A stretch of 64,000 bases of DNA from NCBI GenBank assembly GCA_014155875.1, contig JACEFZ010003426.1:1-64000 (forward strand), read 5' to 3'. The notes under the pieces were generated by a model, which was given only the letters and a program-made list of their open reading frames with translations, had not been told where the DNA came from and ran no database searches. This DNA is from Cepaea nemoralis (Eukaryota > Mollusca > Gastropoda > Stylommatophora > Helicidae). Position numbers and translations under genes: made by a program. Positions within the stretch are counted from its first letter, which is position 1; the number at the start of each line of letters is the position of its first letter. Below are positions 1 through 12,789 of this stretch, in pieces.

Positions 1-307
1 ATAATTCGTAGCTAAATCTTTGTGATGTTGCTCATTTTACTAATTGTTCTATGTTGATCACATTCCAATGTTCCTGATTTCTTTGGGATTGCAATAAATA
101 TAGAGTTACATAATTCAGGAGGTATTATCTCCAGTATCATATAATGTGTTCATCAGTCTGGTGACTTGATCTATTCCATATTCTTCTAAAGCTTTAATCA
201 TTTCTGTTGTGATGTTATCTGCACCGGGGGCCTTGCCAGCTTTCATATGCTTAAGAACATTTCGAAACTCCATCTCCAAAATTGGCTGTCCTTCACTATT
301 AAATCTA
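1..307 (-). pseudogene. LINE reverse-transcriptase fragment, broken
   Basis: Read on the minus strand, this stretch encodes the start of a non-LTR retrotransposon reverse transcriptase. It shows a KAGKAPGADNI block, then EMIKALEEYG, a MNTLYDTG stretch, and after a frameshift near 100-125 an FIAIPKKSG block. These are the conserved RT blocks before the catalytic palm in RTE/CR1-like LINEs. At least one frameshift and a stop near the left edge show it is dead. The catalytic part would lie to the left, outside the window. It may be the same broad family as the RT tail at 26776-27565, but the two pieces do not overlap, so this cannot be tested here. Confidence 0.72.
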
Positions 308-325
308 ATATCATACCATAAATCT

Positions 326-346
326 TATATATATATATATATATAT

Positions 347-431
<85 letters not shown>

Positions 432-437
432 CGTGCG
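326..437. repeat. (TA)n then (TG)n microsatellite
   Basis: About 65 bases of alternating TA with two small interruptions are followed by about 40 bases of TG, drifting into GTGCGTGCG. It leads directly into the 26-bp array. Confidence 0.95.
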
Positions 438-3140
438 TAGTGGCTGTGCTGGCTGGCAGCTGTGTGTATCTGTGTGTGTCTGTAGCTGTGTGTAGCTGTG
501 TGTGTCCTCTGTAGCGGTGTGTATCTCTTGAGTCTGGTATCTGTGTGTATCTCTTGTGTCTGGTATCTGTGTGTATCTCTTGTGTCTGACAGCTGTGTGT
601 ATCTGTTGCATTTAGTAGCTGTGTGTATCTGTTGTGTCTGGTATCTGTGTGTATCTCTTGTGTCTGGTATTTGTGTGTATCTCTTGTGTCTGGTATCTGT
701 GTGTATCTCTTGTGTCTGGTATCTGTGTGTATCTCTTGTGTCTGGTATCTGTGTGTATCTCTTGTGTCTGGTATCTGTGTGTATCTCTTGTATCTCTTGT
801 GTCTGGTATCTGTGTGTATCTCTTGTGTCTGACAGCTGTGTGTATCTATTGTATCTGGCAGCTGTGTGTATCTCTTATGTCTGGTATCTGTGTGTATCTC
901 TTGTGTCTGGTATTTGTGTGTATCTCTTGTGTCTGGTATCTGTGTGTATCTCTTGTGTCTGGTATCTGTGTGTATCTCTTGTGTCTGACAGCTGTGTGTA
1001 TCTGTTGCGTTTGGTAGCTGTGTGTATCTCTTGTGTCTGGTATATGTGTGTTTCTCTTGTGTCTGGTATCTGTGTGTATCTCTTGTGTCTGGTATTTGTG
1101 TGTATCTCTTGTGTCTGGCAGCTGTGTGTATCTGTTGCGTTTGGTAGCTGTGTGTATCTCTTGTGTCTGGTATCTGTGTGTATCTCTTGTGTCTGGTATC
1201 TGTGTGTATCTCTTGTGTCTGGTAGCTGTGTGTATCTGTTGTATCTGGCAGCTGTGTGTATCTATTGTATCTGGCAGCTGTGTGTGTATATTGTATCTGG
1301 CAACTGTATGTATCTATTGTATCTGGCAGCTGTGTGTATGTGTGTATCTGTTGTATCTGGCAGCTGTGTGTATCTGTTGCGTTTTGGTAGCTGTGTGTAT
1401 CTCTTGTGTCTGGTATCTGTGTGATCTCTTGTGTCTGGTATCTGTGTGTATCTCTTGTGTCTGGTAGCTGTGTGTATCTGTTGTATCTGGCAGCTGTGTG
1501 TATCTATTGTATCTGGCAGCTGTGTGTATCTATTGTATCTGGCAACTGTATGTATCTATTGTATCTGGCAGCTGTGTGTATGTGTGTATCTGTTGTATCT
1601 GGCAGCTGTGTGTATCTGTTGCGTTTGGTAGCTGTGTGTATCTCTTGTGTCTGGTATCTGTGTGTATCTCTTGTGTCTGGTAGCTGTGTGTATCTGTTGT
1701 ATCTGGCAGCTGTGTGTATGTGTGTATCTATTGTATCTAGCAGCTGTGTGTATCTATTGTATCTGGCAGCTGTGAGTATCTATTGTATCTGGCAGCTGTG
1801 TGTATCTATTGTATCTGGCAGCTGTGTGTATCTATTGTATCTGGCAGCTGTGTGTATGTGTGTATCTGGCAGCTGTGTGTATGTGTGTATCTATTGTATC
1901 TGGCAGCTGTGTGTATCTCTTGTGTCTGGTATTTGTGTGTATCTCTTGTGTCTGGTATTTGTGTGTATCTCTTGTGTCTGGTATCTGTGTGTATCTCTTG
2001 TGTCTGGTATCTGTGTGTATCTCTTGTGTCTGGTATTTGTGTGTATCTCTTGTGTCTGGTATCTGTGTGTATCTCTTGTGTCTGGTATCTGTGTGTATCT
2101 CTTGTGTCTGACAGCTGTGTGTATCTGTTGCGTTTGGTAGCTGTGTGTATCTCTTGTGTCTGGTATCTGTGTGTATCTCTTGTGTCTGGTATTTGTGTGT
2201 ATCTCTTGTGTCTGTTATCTGTGTGTATCTCTTGTGTCTGGTATCTGTGTGTATCTCTTGTGTCTGGTATCTGTGTGTATCTCTTGTTTCTGGTACCTGT
2301 GTGTATCTCTTGTGTCTGGTATCTGTGTGTATCTCTTGTGTCTGACAGCTGTGTGTATCTATTGTATCTGGCAGCTGTGTGTATCTCTTGTGTCTGGTAT
2401 CTGTGTGTATCTCTTGTGTCTGGTATTTGTGTGTATCTCTTGTGTCTGGTATCTGTGTGTATCTCTTGTGTCTGGTATCTGTGTGTATCTCTTGTGTCTG
2501 ACAGCTGTGTGTATCTGTTGCGTTTGGTAGCTGTGTGTATCTCTTGTGTCTGGTATCTGTGTGTATCTCTTGTGTCTGGTATCTGTGTGTATCTCTTGTG
2601 TCTGGTATTTGTGTGTATCTCTTGTGTCTGGCAGCTGTGTGTATCTGTTGCTTTTGGCAGCTGTGTGTATGTGTGTATCTATTGTATCTGGCAGCTGTGT
2701 GTATGTGTGTATCTATTGTATCTGGCAGCTGTGTATATCTATCGTGTCTTGCAGCTGTGTGTATCTGTTGTGTCTGGTAACTGTGTGTATCTGTTGTGTC
2801 CTGTAGCTGTGTGTATCTATTGTGTCCTGTAGCTGTGTGTATCTGTTATGTCCTGTAGCTGTGTGTATCTGTTATGTCCCATAGCTGTGTGTATCTGTTA
2901 TGTCTTGTAGCTGTGTGTATCTGTTATGTCCTGTAGCTGTGTGTATCTGTTGTGTCTGGCAGCTGTATATATCTGATGTGTCTGGTAGCTGTGTGTTTCT
3001 GATGTGTCTGGTAGCTGTGTGTATCTGATGTGTTTGGTAGCTGTGTGTATCTGTTGTGTTTTGTAGCTGTATGTATCTGTTGTGTCCAGTAACTGTGTGT
3101 ATCTACTGTGTCATGCAGCTGTGTGTATCTGATGTACCAA
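438..3140. repeat. 26-bp minisatellite, about 100 copies
   Basis: The unit is CTGTGTGTATCTCTTGTGTC followed by TGGTAT, with common variants GGCAGC, GACAGC and GGTAGC at the end and occasional TATG insertions. Since 26 is not a multiple of 3 and the unit lacks stops, all three plus frames stay open and cycle through the same peptide; I do not regard this as coding. It occupies the intron just upstream of the Rab exon and its plus strand is pyrimidine-rich near the acceptor. The right-hand 350 bases (2790-3140) hold diverged units. Confidence 0.95.
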
Positions 3141-3176
3141 GAAACAACTGACAGATAGACACTTCTTGTCTTGCAG

Positions 3177-3635
3177 CTGACACTGTGGGATACAGGAGGC
3201 ATGGAGAGGATGTCATTCATCGGCTCCAGCTACTACCGGGGTGCACATGCGGCGCTGCTGTGTTACAGCGTCAGCAGCAAGGACACCTTCACCATCCTCT
3301 CCCAGTACATCCTGGACATCGTCATGAATGCCGAGGGTGCCAAGATCTTCCTCTGTGGCAACATGTCTGACCAACTGACTCCTGAGACTGCTGCCAATGC
3401 CGTGACAGAGTCAGACCTTGAACAGTTCATGTCCCAGTGTGAGGACGTCCTGTCAGGTGTCTACAGGGTTTCATGTAAAGACAGTACAGGACTGGAGGAC
3501 ATGTTCCTGGACATGGCCAGGGTCCTACACCAGGACGCTGTCTCGCGGATGACTCTCCGCAGAGACCTGATTATACCAGGGCACACCCCAGACAGGGACC
3601 TCATCCCCGGGTCTGACAAACGCAGATGTTGTTAG
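3177..3635 (+). CDS. Rab-family small GTPase, C-terminal exon (partial)
   Basis: The exon follows a good acceptor (CTTCTTGTCTTGCAG, ending 3176) and encodes 152 residues to a stop. Visible blocks are the switch II/G3 region WDTGGMERM (residues 4-12), SSYYRGAHAALLCYSV, a degenerate G4 motif LCGNMSDQ where Rabs usually have GNKxD, a G5-like VSCKDSTG, and a C-terminal KRRCC, the dicysteine geranylgeranylation signal that anchors Rabs to membranes. The P-loop and switch I must be on upstream exons, which are not in the window. The YYRGA...LCG pattern recalls Rab24-like or other divergent Rabs; subfamily is not certain. DTGGME in place of DTAGQE removes the catalytic glutamine, so GTP hydrolysis may be slow. 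The preceding intron is filled by the 26-bp array. Confidence 0.85.
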   Translation: MTLWDTGGMERMSFIGSSYYRGAHAALLCYSVSSKDTFTILSQYILDIVMNAEGAKIFLCGNMSDQLTPETAANAVTESDLEQFMSQCEDVLSGVYRVSCKDSTGLEDMFLDMARVLHQDAVSRMTLRRDLIIPGHTPDRDLIPGSDKRRCC

Positions 3636-3786
3636 CTGATGCTCGTGCATCATGTGTCATAGCATACACTTCTCAGTGACATTCAGTAACACATTGTGAC
3701 ATTCAGTGATACATTGTGACATTCAGTGATACATTGTGTCACAGACATTTCAGAGACATGTTGCCAGCAGCAGTCAGTGAAAAAGC
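3636..3786 (+). other. Probable 3' UTR of the Rab-like gene
   Basis: This tract follows the stop codon and contains three short repeats of the form GTGACATTCAGTGATACATT. No AATAAA is seen before the 49-bp array begins, so the polyadenylation site may lie inside or beyond that array. Confidence 0.45.
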
Positions 3787-4570
3787 TTGTCGCTGACATA
3801 TCAGTAACAGATTGTAAGCAGCAGCCAATGGCAGGTTGTCAGTGACATATCAGTAACAGATAGTAAGCAGCAGTCAATGACAGGTTGTCGCTGACATATC
3901 AGTAACAGATCGTAAGCAGCAGTCAATGACAGGTTGTCAGTGACATATCAGTAACAGATCGTAAGCAGCAGTCAATGACAGGTTGTCAGTGACATATCAG
4001 TAACAGATAGTAAGCAGCAGTCAATGACAGGTTGTCAATGACAGGTTGTCAGTGACATATCAGTAACAGATTGTAAGCAGCAGTCAATGACAGGTTGTCA
4101 GTGACATATCAGTAACAGATAGTAAGCAGCAGTCAATGACAGGTTGTCAATGACAGGTTGTCAGTGACATATCAGTAACAGATAGTAAGCAGCAGTCAAT
4201 GACAGGTTGTCAATGACAGGTTTTCAGTGACATATCAGTAACAGATTGTAAGCAGCAGTCAATGACAGGTTGTCAGTGACATATCAGTAACAGATAGTAA
4301 GCAGCAGTCAATGACAGGTTGTCGCTGACATACCAGTAACAGATTGTAAGCAGCAGTCAATGACAGGTTGTCGCTGACATACCAGTAACAGATTGTAAGC
4401 AGCAGTCAATGACAGGTTGTCGCTGACATACCAGTAACAGATAGTAAGCAGCAGTCAATGACAGGTTGTCGCTGACATATCAGTAACAGATTGAAAGCAG
4501 CAGTCAATGACAGGTTGTCAGTGACATATCAGTAACAGATTGTAAGCAGCAGTCAATGACAGATTGTCAG
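3787..4570. repeat. 49-bp minisatellite, about 16 copies
   Basis: The unit contains ACATATCAGTAACAGAT, TAAGCAGCAGTCAATGACAG and GTTGTCAGTG. Spacing of ACATATCAGTAACAG is 49 bases at 3796, 3845 and 3894. Some units carry an extra partial duplication of TCAATGACAGGTTG. It lies directly after the Rab exon and may be transcribed as its 3' UTR. Confidence 0.93.
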
Positions 4571-4581
4571 GGGTAAGATGA

Positions 4582-4964
4582 AAATTGATTTATTTGGTTG
4601 TTTCGGGATTTGAGATTTAAAGATTGAGCACAACCCACAACTGGCAACGCTGATCGTATTCCGGTTCGAACCTAAGGCCTTGTCCACGTCAATTTGGAAG
4701 CACTATACTCAAGTTTCGCTCTTGTTTGAGCTCGTCAGTGGTGCGTATCCTTGACCGGACCCGGAAACAAACCTCAGATCACTGGCGTGTGACGCGGTTG
4801 TGTAACCACTAGACCATGCTAGAAGCAACCAAATTCTCACACTAGAATATCACAACAGTCACCCATCGTAGGTTATAACTCAAAATTTGCCCGATCGCCG
4901 CGATTGACATCCGTCATTCAATGTTTCATTCAAATCCTGAAACAAACCAAATAAATTAATTTGA
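4582..4964. mobile_element. Short element with about 33-bp terminal inverted repeats and a tRNA-like segment
   Basis: The left end (AAATTGATTTATTTGGTTG, then TTTCGGGATTTGA) is matched in reverse complement at 4931-4964 (TCAAATCCTGAAACAAACC, then AAATAAATTAATTT). Inside, on the minus strand, TGGTCTAGTGGTTA (about 4803-4816) resembles a pol III A box. About 40 bases on lies a weak B-box-like GAGGTTTGTTTCCGGGTCC, and a palindromic GGTTCGAACC is at about 4662-4671. It may be a MITE that contains a SINE head, or a SINE flanked by an inverted duplication. It sits between two minisatellites. Confidence 0.6.
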
Positions 4965-5041
4965 TTATTGCTCGCTGGACTTAAGGCGGCCTGGTGTGCC
5001 TTGCCAGCCGAGATGACCTGATCATACGGGGCCACATCATG

Positions 5042-8000
5042 TATCAGTACATACAACATTGTTCTATCTATCCCTTACCCTAATGCACACATCTATCAGT
5101 ACATATAACATTGTTCTATCTATCCCTTACCCTAATGCACACACATCTATCAGTACATACAACATTGTTCTATCTATCCCTTACCCTAATGCACACACAT
5201 CATGTATCAGTACATACAACATTGTTCTATCTATCCCTTACCCTAATGCACACACATCTATCAGTACATACAACATTGTTCTTTCTATCCCTTACCCTAA
5301 TGCACACACATCATGTATCAGTACATACAACATTGTTCTATCTATCCCTTACCCTAGTGCACGCATCTATCAGTACATACAACACTGTTCTATCTATCCC
5401 TTACCCTAATGCACACATCTATCAGTACATACAACATTGTTCTATCTATCCCTTACCCTAATGCACACACATCATCTATCAGTACATACAACATTGTTCT
5501 ATCTATCCCTTACCCTAATGCACACACATCATCTATCAGTACATACAACATTGTTCTATCTATCCCTTACCCTAGTGCACACATCTATCAGTACATACAA
5601 CACTGTTCTATCTATCCCTTACCCTAATGCACACACATCATGTATCAGTACATACACCATTGTTCTATCTATCCCTTACCCTAATGCACACATCTATCAG
5701 TACATACAACATTGTTCTATCTATCCTTTACCCTAATGCACACACATCTATCAGTACATACAACTTGTTCTATTATCCCATTACCCTAATGTGCACATCT
5801 ATCAGTACATACAACATTGTTTCTATCTATCCCTTACCCTAATGCACACATCTATCAGTAAATACAACATTGTTCTATCTATCCCTTACCCTAATGCACA
5901 CACATCTATCAGTACATACAACATTGTTCTATCTATCCCTTACCCTAATGCACACACATCATGTATCAGTACATACAACATTGTTCTATCTATCCCTTAC
6001 CCTAATGCACACATCTATCAGTACATACAACATTGTTCTATCTATCCCTTACCCTAATGCACACATCTATCAGTACATACAACATTGTTCTATCTATCCT
6101 TTACCCTAATGCACACATCTATCAGTACATACAACATTGTTCTATCTATCCCTTACCTTAATGCACACATCTATCAGTACATACAACATTGTTCTATCTA
6201 TCCCTTACCTTAATGCACACATCTATCAGTACATACAACATTGTTCTATCTATCCCTTACCCTAATGCACACATCTATCAGTACATATAACATTGTTCTA
6301 TCTATCCCTTACCCTAATGCACACACATCTATCAGTACATACAACATTGTTCTATCTATCCCTTACCCTAATGCACACACATCATGTATCAGTACATACA
6401 ACATTGTTCTATCTATCCCTTACCCTAGTGCACACATCTATCAGTACATACAACACTGTTCTATCTATCCCTTACCCTAATGCACACACATCATGTATCA
6501 GTACATACAACATTGTTCTATCTATCCCTTACCCTAATGCACACACATCATCTATCAGTACATACAACATTGTTCTATCTATCCTTTACCCTAATGCACA
6601 CACATCATCTATCAGTACATACAACATTGTTCTATCTATCCCTTACCCTAATGCACACATCTATCAGTACATACAACATTGTTCTATCTATCCCTTACCC
6701 TAATGCACACACATCTATCAGTACATACAACATTGTTCTATCTATCCCTTACCCTAATGCACACACATCATGTATCAGTACATACAACATTGTTCTATCT
6801 ATCCCTTACCCTAATGCACACATCTATCCCTTACCCTAATGCACACATCTATCAGTACATACAACATTGTTCTATCTATCCTTTACCCTAATGCATACAT
6901 CTATCAGTACATACAACATTGTTCTATCTATCCCTTACCTTAATGCACACATCTATCAGTACATACAACATTGTTCTATCTATCCCTTACCTTAATGCAC
7001 ACATCTATCAGTACATACAACATTGTTCTATCTATCCCTTACCCTAATCAGTACATACAACATTGTTTCTATCTATCCCTTACCTTAATGCACACATCTA
7101 TCAGTACATACAACATTGTTCTATCTATCCCTTACCTTAATGCACACATATATTAGTACATACAACATTGTTCTATCTATCCCTTACCCTAATGCACACA
7201 TCTATCAGTATATATAACATTGTTCTGTCTATCCTTTACCCTAATGCACACACATCTATCAGTACATACAACTTTGTTCTATTTATCCCATACCCTAATG
7301 TGCACATCTATCAGTACATACAACATTGTTCTATCTATCCCTTACCCTAATGCACACATCAATCAGTACATACAACATTGTTATATCTATCCCTTACCCT
7401 AATGCACACACATCTATCAGTACATACAACATTGTTCTATCCATCCCTTACCCTAATGCACACACATCATGTATCAGTACATACAACATTGTTCTATCTA
7501 TCTCTTACCCTAATGCACACATCTATCAGTACATACAACATTGTTCTATCTATCCCTTACCCTAATGCACACATCTATCAGTACATACAACATTGTTCTA
7601 TCTATCCTTTACCCTAATGCACACATCTATCAGTACATACAACATTGTTCTATCTATCCCTTACCTTAATGCACACATCTATCAGTACATACAACATTGT
7701 TCTATCTATCCCTTACCTTAATGCACACATCTATCAGTACATACAACATTGTTCTATCTATCCCTTACCCTAATGCACACATCTATCAGTACATATAACA
7801 TTGTTCTATCTATCCCTTACCCTAATGCACACACATCTATCAGTACATACAACATTGTTCTATCTATCCCTTACCCTAATGCACACACATCATGTATCAG
7901 TACATACAACATTGTTCTATCTATCCCTCACCCTAATGCACACACATCTATGAGTACATACAACATTGTTCTATCTATCCCTTACCCTAATGCACACACA

Positions 8001-11000
8001 TCATGTATCAGTACATACAACATTGTTCTATCTATCCCTTACCCTAGTGCACACATCTATCAGTACATACAACACTGTTCTATCTATCCCTTACCCTAAT
8101 GCACACACATCATGTATCAATACATACAACATTGTTCTATCTATCCCTTACCCTAATGCACACACATCATCTATCAGTACATACAACATTGTTCTATCTA
8201 TCCCTTACCATAATGCACACACATCATCTATCAGTACATACAACATTGTTCTATCTATCCCTTACCCTAGTGCACACATCTATCAGTACATACAACATTG
8301 TTCTATCTATCCTTTACCCTAATGCACACACATCTATCAGTACATACAACTTTGTTCTATTTATCCCATACCCTAATGTGCACATTTATCAGTACATACA
8401 ACATTGTTCTATCTATCCCTTACCCTAATGCACACATCTATCAGTACATACAACATTGTTCTATCTATCCCTTACCCTAATGCACACACATCTATCAGTA
8501 CATACAACATTGTTCTTTCTATCCCTTACCCTAATGCACACACATCTATCAGTACATACAACTTTGTTCTATTTATCCCATACCCTAATGTGCACATCTA
8601 TCAGTACATACAACATTGTTCTATCTATCCCTTACCCTAATGCACACATCTATCAGTACATACAACATTGTTCTATCTATCCCTTACCCTAATGCACACA
8701 TCTATCAGTACATACAACATTGTTCTATCTATCCTTTACCCTAATGCACACATCTATCAGTACATACAACATTGTTCTATCTATCCCTTACCCTAATGCA
8801 CACATCTATCAGTACATACAACATTGTTCTATCTATCCCTTACCTTAACGCACACATCTATCAGTACATACAACATTGTTCTATCTATCCCTTACCCTAA
8901 TGCACACATCTATCAGTACATACAACATTGTTCTATCTATCCCTTACCCTAATGCACACACATCATGAATCAGTACATAAACATTGTTCTATCTATCCCT
9001 TACCCTAATGCACACACATCATGAATCAGTACATAAACATTGTTCTATCTATCCCTTACCCTAATGCACACACATCTATCAGTACATACAACACTGTTCT
9101 ATCTATCCCTTACCCTAATGCACACACATCATGTATCAGTACATACAACATTGTTCTATCTATCCCTTACCCTAATGCACACACATCATCTATCAGTACA
9201 TACAACATTGTTCTATCTATCCCTTACCCTAGTGCACACATCTATCAGTACATACAACACTGTTCTATCTATCCCTTACCCTAATGCACACACATCATGT
9301 ATCAGTACATACACCATTGTTCTATCTATCCCTTACCCTAATGCACACATCTATCAGTACATACAACATTGTTCTATCTATCCTTTACCCTAATGCACAC
9401 ACATCTATCAGTACATACAACTTTGTTCTATTTATCCCATACCCTAATGTGCACATCTATCAGTACATACAACATTGTTCTATCTATCCCTTACCCTAAT
9501 GCACACATCTATCAGTACATACAACATTGTTCTATCTATCCCTTACCCTAATGCACACACATCTATCAGTACATACAACATTGTTTTATCTATCCCTTAC
9601 CCTAATGCACACACATCATGTATCAGTACATACAACATTGTTCTATCTATCCCTTACCCTAATGCACACATCTATCAGTACATACAACATTGTTCTATCT
9701 ATCCCTTACCCTAATGCACACATCTATCAGTACATACAACATTGTTATATCTATCCTTTACCCTAATGCACACATCTATCAGTACATACAACATTGTTCT
9801 ATCTATCCCTTACCTTAATGCACACATCTATCAGTACATACAACATTGTTCTATCTATCACTTACCTTACTGCACACATCTATCAGTATATACAACATTG
9901 TTCTATCTATCCCTTACCCTAATGCACACACATCATGTATCAGTACATACAACATTGTTCTATCTATCCCTTACCCTAATGCACACACATCATCTATCAG
10001 TACATACAACATTGTTCTATCTATCCCTTACCCTAATGCACACACATCATCTATCAGTACATACAACATTGTTCTATCTATCCCTTACCCTAGTGCACAC
10101 ATCTATCAGTACATACAACACTGTTCTATCTATCCCTTACCCTAATGCACACACATCATGTATCAGTACATACAACATTGTTCTATCTATCCCTTACCCT
10201 AATGCACACATCTATCAGTACATACAACATTGTTCTATCTATCCTTTACCCTAATGCACACACATCTATCAGTACATACAACTTTGTTCTATTTATCCCA
10301 TACCCTAATGTGCACATCTATCAGTACATACAACATTGTTCTATCTATCCCTTACCCTAATGCACACATCTATCAGTACATACAACATTGTTCTATCTAT
10401 CCCTTACCCTAATGCACACACATCTATCAGTACATACAACATTGTTATATCTATCCCTTACCCTAATGCACACACATCATGTATCAGTACATACAACATT
10501 GTTCTATCTATCCCTTACCCTAATGCACACATCTATCAGTACATACAACATTGTTCTATCTATCCCTTACCTTAATGCACACATCTATCAGTACATACAA
10601 CATTGTTCTATCTATCCTTTACCCTAATGCACACATCTATCAGTACATACAACATTGTTCTATCTATCCCTTACCTTAATGCACACATCTATCAGTACAT
10701 ACAACATTGTTCTATCTATCCCTTACCTTAATGCACACATCTATCAGTACATACAACATTGTTCTATCTATCCCTTACCTTAATGCACACATCTATCAGT
10801 ACATACAACATTGTTCTATCTATCCCTTACCTTAATGCACACATCTATCAGTACATACAACATTGTTCTATCTATCCTTTACCCTAATGCACACACATCT
10901 ATCAGTACATACAACATTGTTCTATCTATCCCTTACCCTAATGCACACATCTATCAGTACATACAACATTGTTCTATCTATCCTTTACCCTAATGCACAC

Positions 11001-12333
11001 ATCTATCAGTACATACAACATTGTTCTATCTATCCCTTACCTTATTGCACACATCTATCAGTACATACAACATTGTTCTATCTATCCCTTACCCTAATGC
11101 ACACATCTATCAGTACATACAACATTGTTCTATCTATCCCTTACCTTAATGCACACATCTATCAGTACATACAACATTGTTCTATCTATCCCTTACCTTA
11201 ATGCACACATCTATCAATACATACAACATTGTTCTATCTATCCCTTACCTTAATGCACACATCTACCAGTACATACAACATTGTTCTATCTATCCCTTAC
11301 CCTAATGCACACATCTATCAGTACATACAACATTGTTCTATCTATCCTTTACCCTAATGCACACACATCTATCAGTACATACAACATTGTTCTATCTATC
11401 CCTTACCCTAATGCACACATCTATCAGTACATACAACATTGTTCTATCTATCCCGTACCCTAATTTACACATCTATTAGTACATACAACATTGTTCTATC
11501 TATCCATTACCCTAATGCACACATCTATCAGTACATACAACATTGTTCTATCTATCCCTTACCCTAATGCACACATCTATCAGTACATACAACATTGTTC
11601 TATCTATCCCTTACCATAATGCACACATCTATCAGTACATACAACATTGTTCTATCTATCCCTTACCCTAATGCACACACATCATGTATCAGTACATACA
11701 ACATTGTTCTATCTATCCCTTACCCTAATGCACACATCTATCAGTACATACAACTTTGTTCTATCTATCCCTTACCCTAATGCACACATCTATCAGTACA
11801 TACAACTTTGTTCTATCTATCCCATACCCTAATGCACACATCTATCAGTACATACAACATTGTTCTATCTATCCCTTACCCTAATGCACACATCTATCAG
11901 TACATACAACATTGTTCTATCTATCCCTTACCCTAATGCACACACATCATGTATCAGTACATACAACATTGTTCTATCTATCCCATACCCTAATGCACAC
12001 ATCTATCAGTACATACAACATTGTTCCATCTATCCTTTACCCTAATGCACACACATCTATCAGTACATACAACTTTGTTCTATCTATCCCATACCCTAAT
12101 GTACACATCTATCAGTACATACAACATTGTTCTATCTATCCCATACCCTAATGCACACATCTATCAGTACATACAACATTGTTCTATCTATCCCTTACCC
12201 TAATGCACACATCTGTCAGTACATACAACATTGTTCTATCTATCCTTTACCCTAATGTACACATCTATCAGTACATACAACATTGTTCTATCTATCCCTT
12301 ACCCTAATGCACACATCTATCAGTACATACAAC
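5042..12333. repeat. 52-bp minisatellite with higher-order structure, about 135 copies
   Basis: The basic unit contains ATCTATCAGTACATACAACA, TTGTTCTATCTATCCC and TTACCCTAATGCACAC. Length variants of 54 (ACACACATC) and 57 (ACACACATCATGTATC) recur in a patterned order. Rare diagnostic units such as TTTGTTCTATTTATCCCATA recur near 7270, 8350, 8560, 9420 and 10280, which indicates duplication of blocks of roughly 0.9-1.1 kb. The many short reading frames here are artefacts of the stop-poor unit. Confidence 0.95.
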
Positions 12334-12789
12334 ATGTGACATGTTATATCTCAACATGAGTCATCTATATCTCAACATGTGACATCCATATATCAACATA
12401 AGACCTCCATATCTCAACAAGGGACATATGTTATATCTCAGCATATGACATCCATAACTCAATATGTGACATATATTATATCTCAACATAAAATGCATGT
12501 TTCATCTCAGCATATGACATCCATATTTAAACATATGACAGTTGTGATATCTCAGCATGAGACATCAATATCTCAACATATGACATATGTTACATCTCAA
12601 CATGTCACATCTTATCTCAACATATGACATATGTTATATCTCAACATGTGATATCTATATCTCAACACGCAATATGTGAAAAAAAAATTAATATTATGCA
12701 GCAGTTAAAAAAACATCTTAACATACAATAGTTTCTTATCTCAACATGCTCGCATTTCTTTGTCTCAAAAAGTCTGAACAATTTTCACA
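12334..12789. repeat. Degenerate CTCAACATATGACAT repeats and AT-rich junction
   Basis: Roughly 22-30-bp diverged units built from ATCTCAACATATGACAT and ACATATGTTATATCTCAACA bridge the 52-bp and 29-bp arrays. The CTCAACATG core is shared with the 29-bp array that follows, so this may be its decayed edge. Confidence 0.75.

Noticed and set aside
4650..4820. A functional tRNA gene
   Set aside because: A- and B-like boxes are present but no cloverleaf with an anticodon arm and 7-base acceptor stem could be drawn; it fits a SINE-type remnant better.
5042..12333. CRISPR array or telomere-like repeats (TTACCCTAA in every unit)
   Set aside because: There are no unique spacers, and CCCTAA occurs once per 52-base unit rather than in tandem, so it is neither CRISPR nor telomere.
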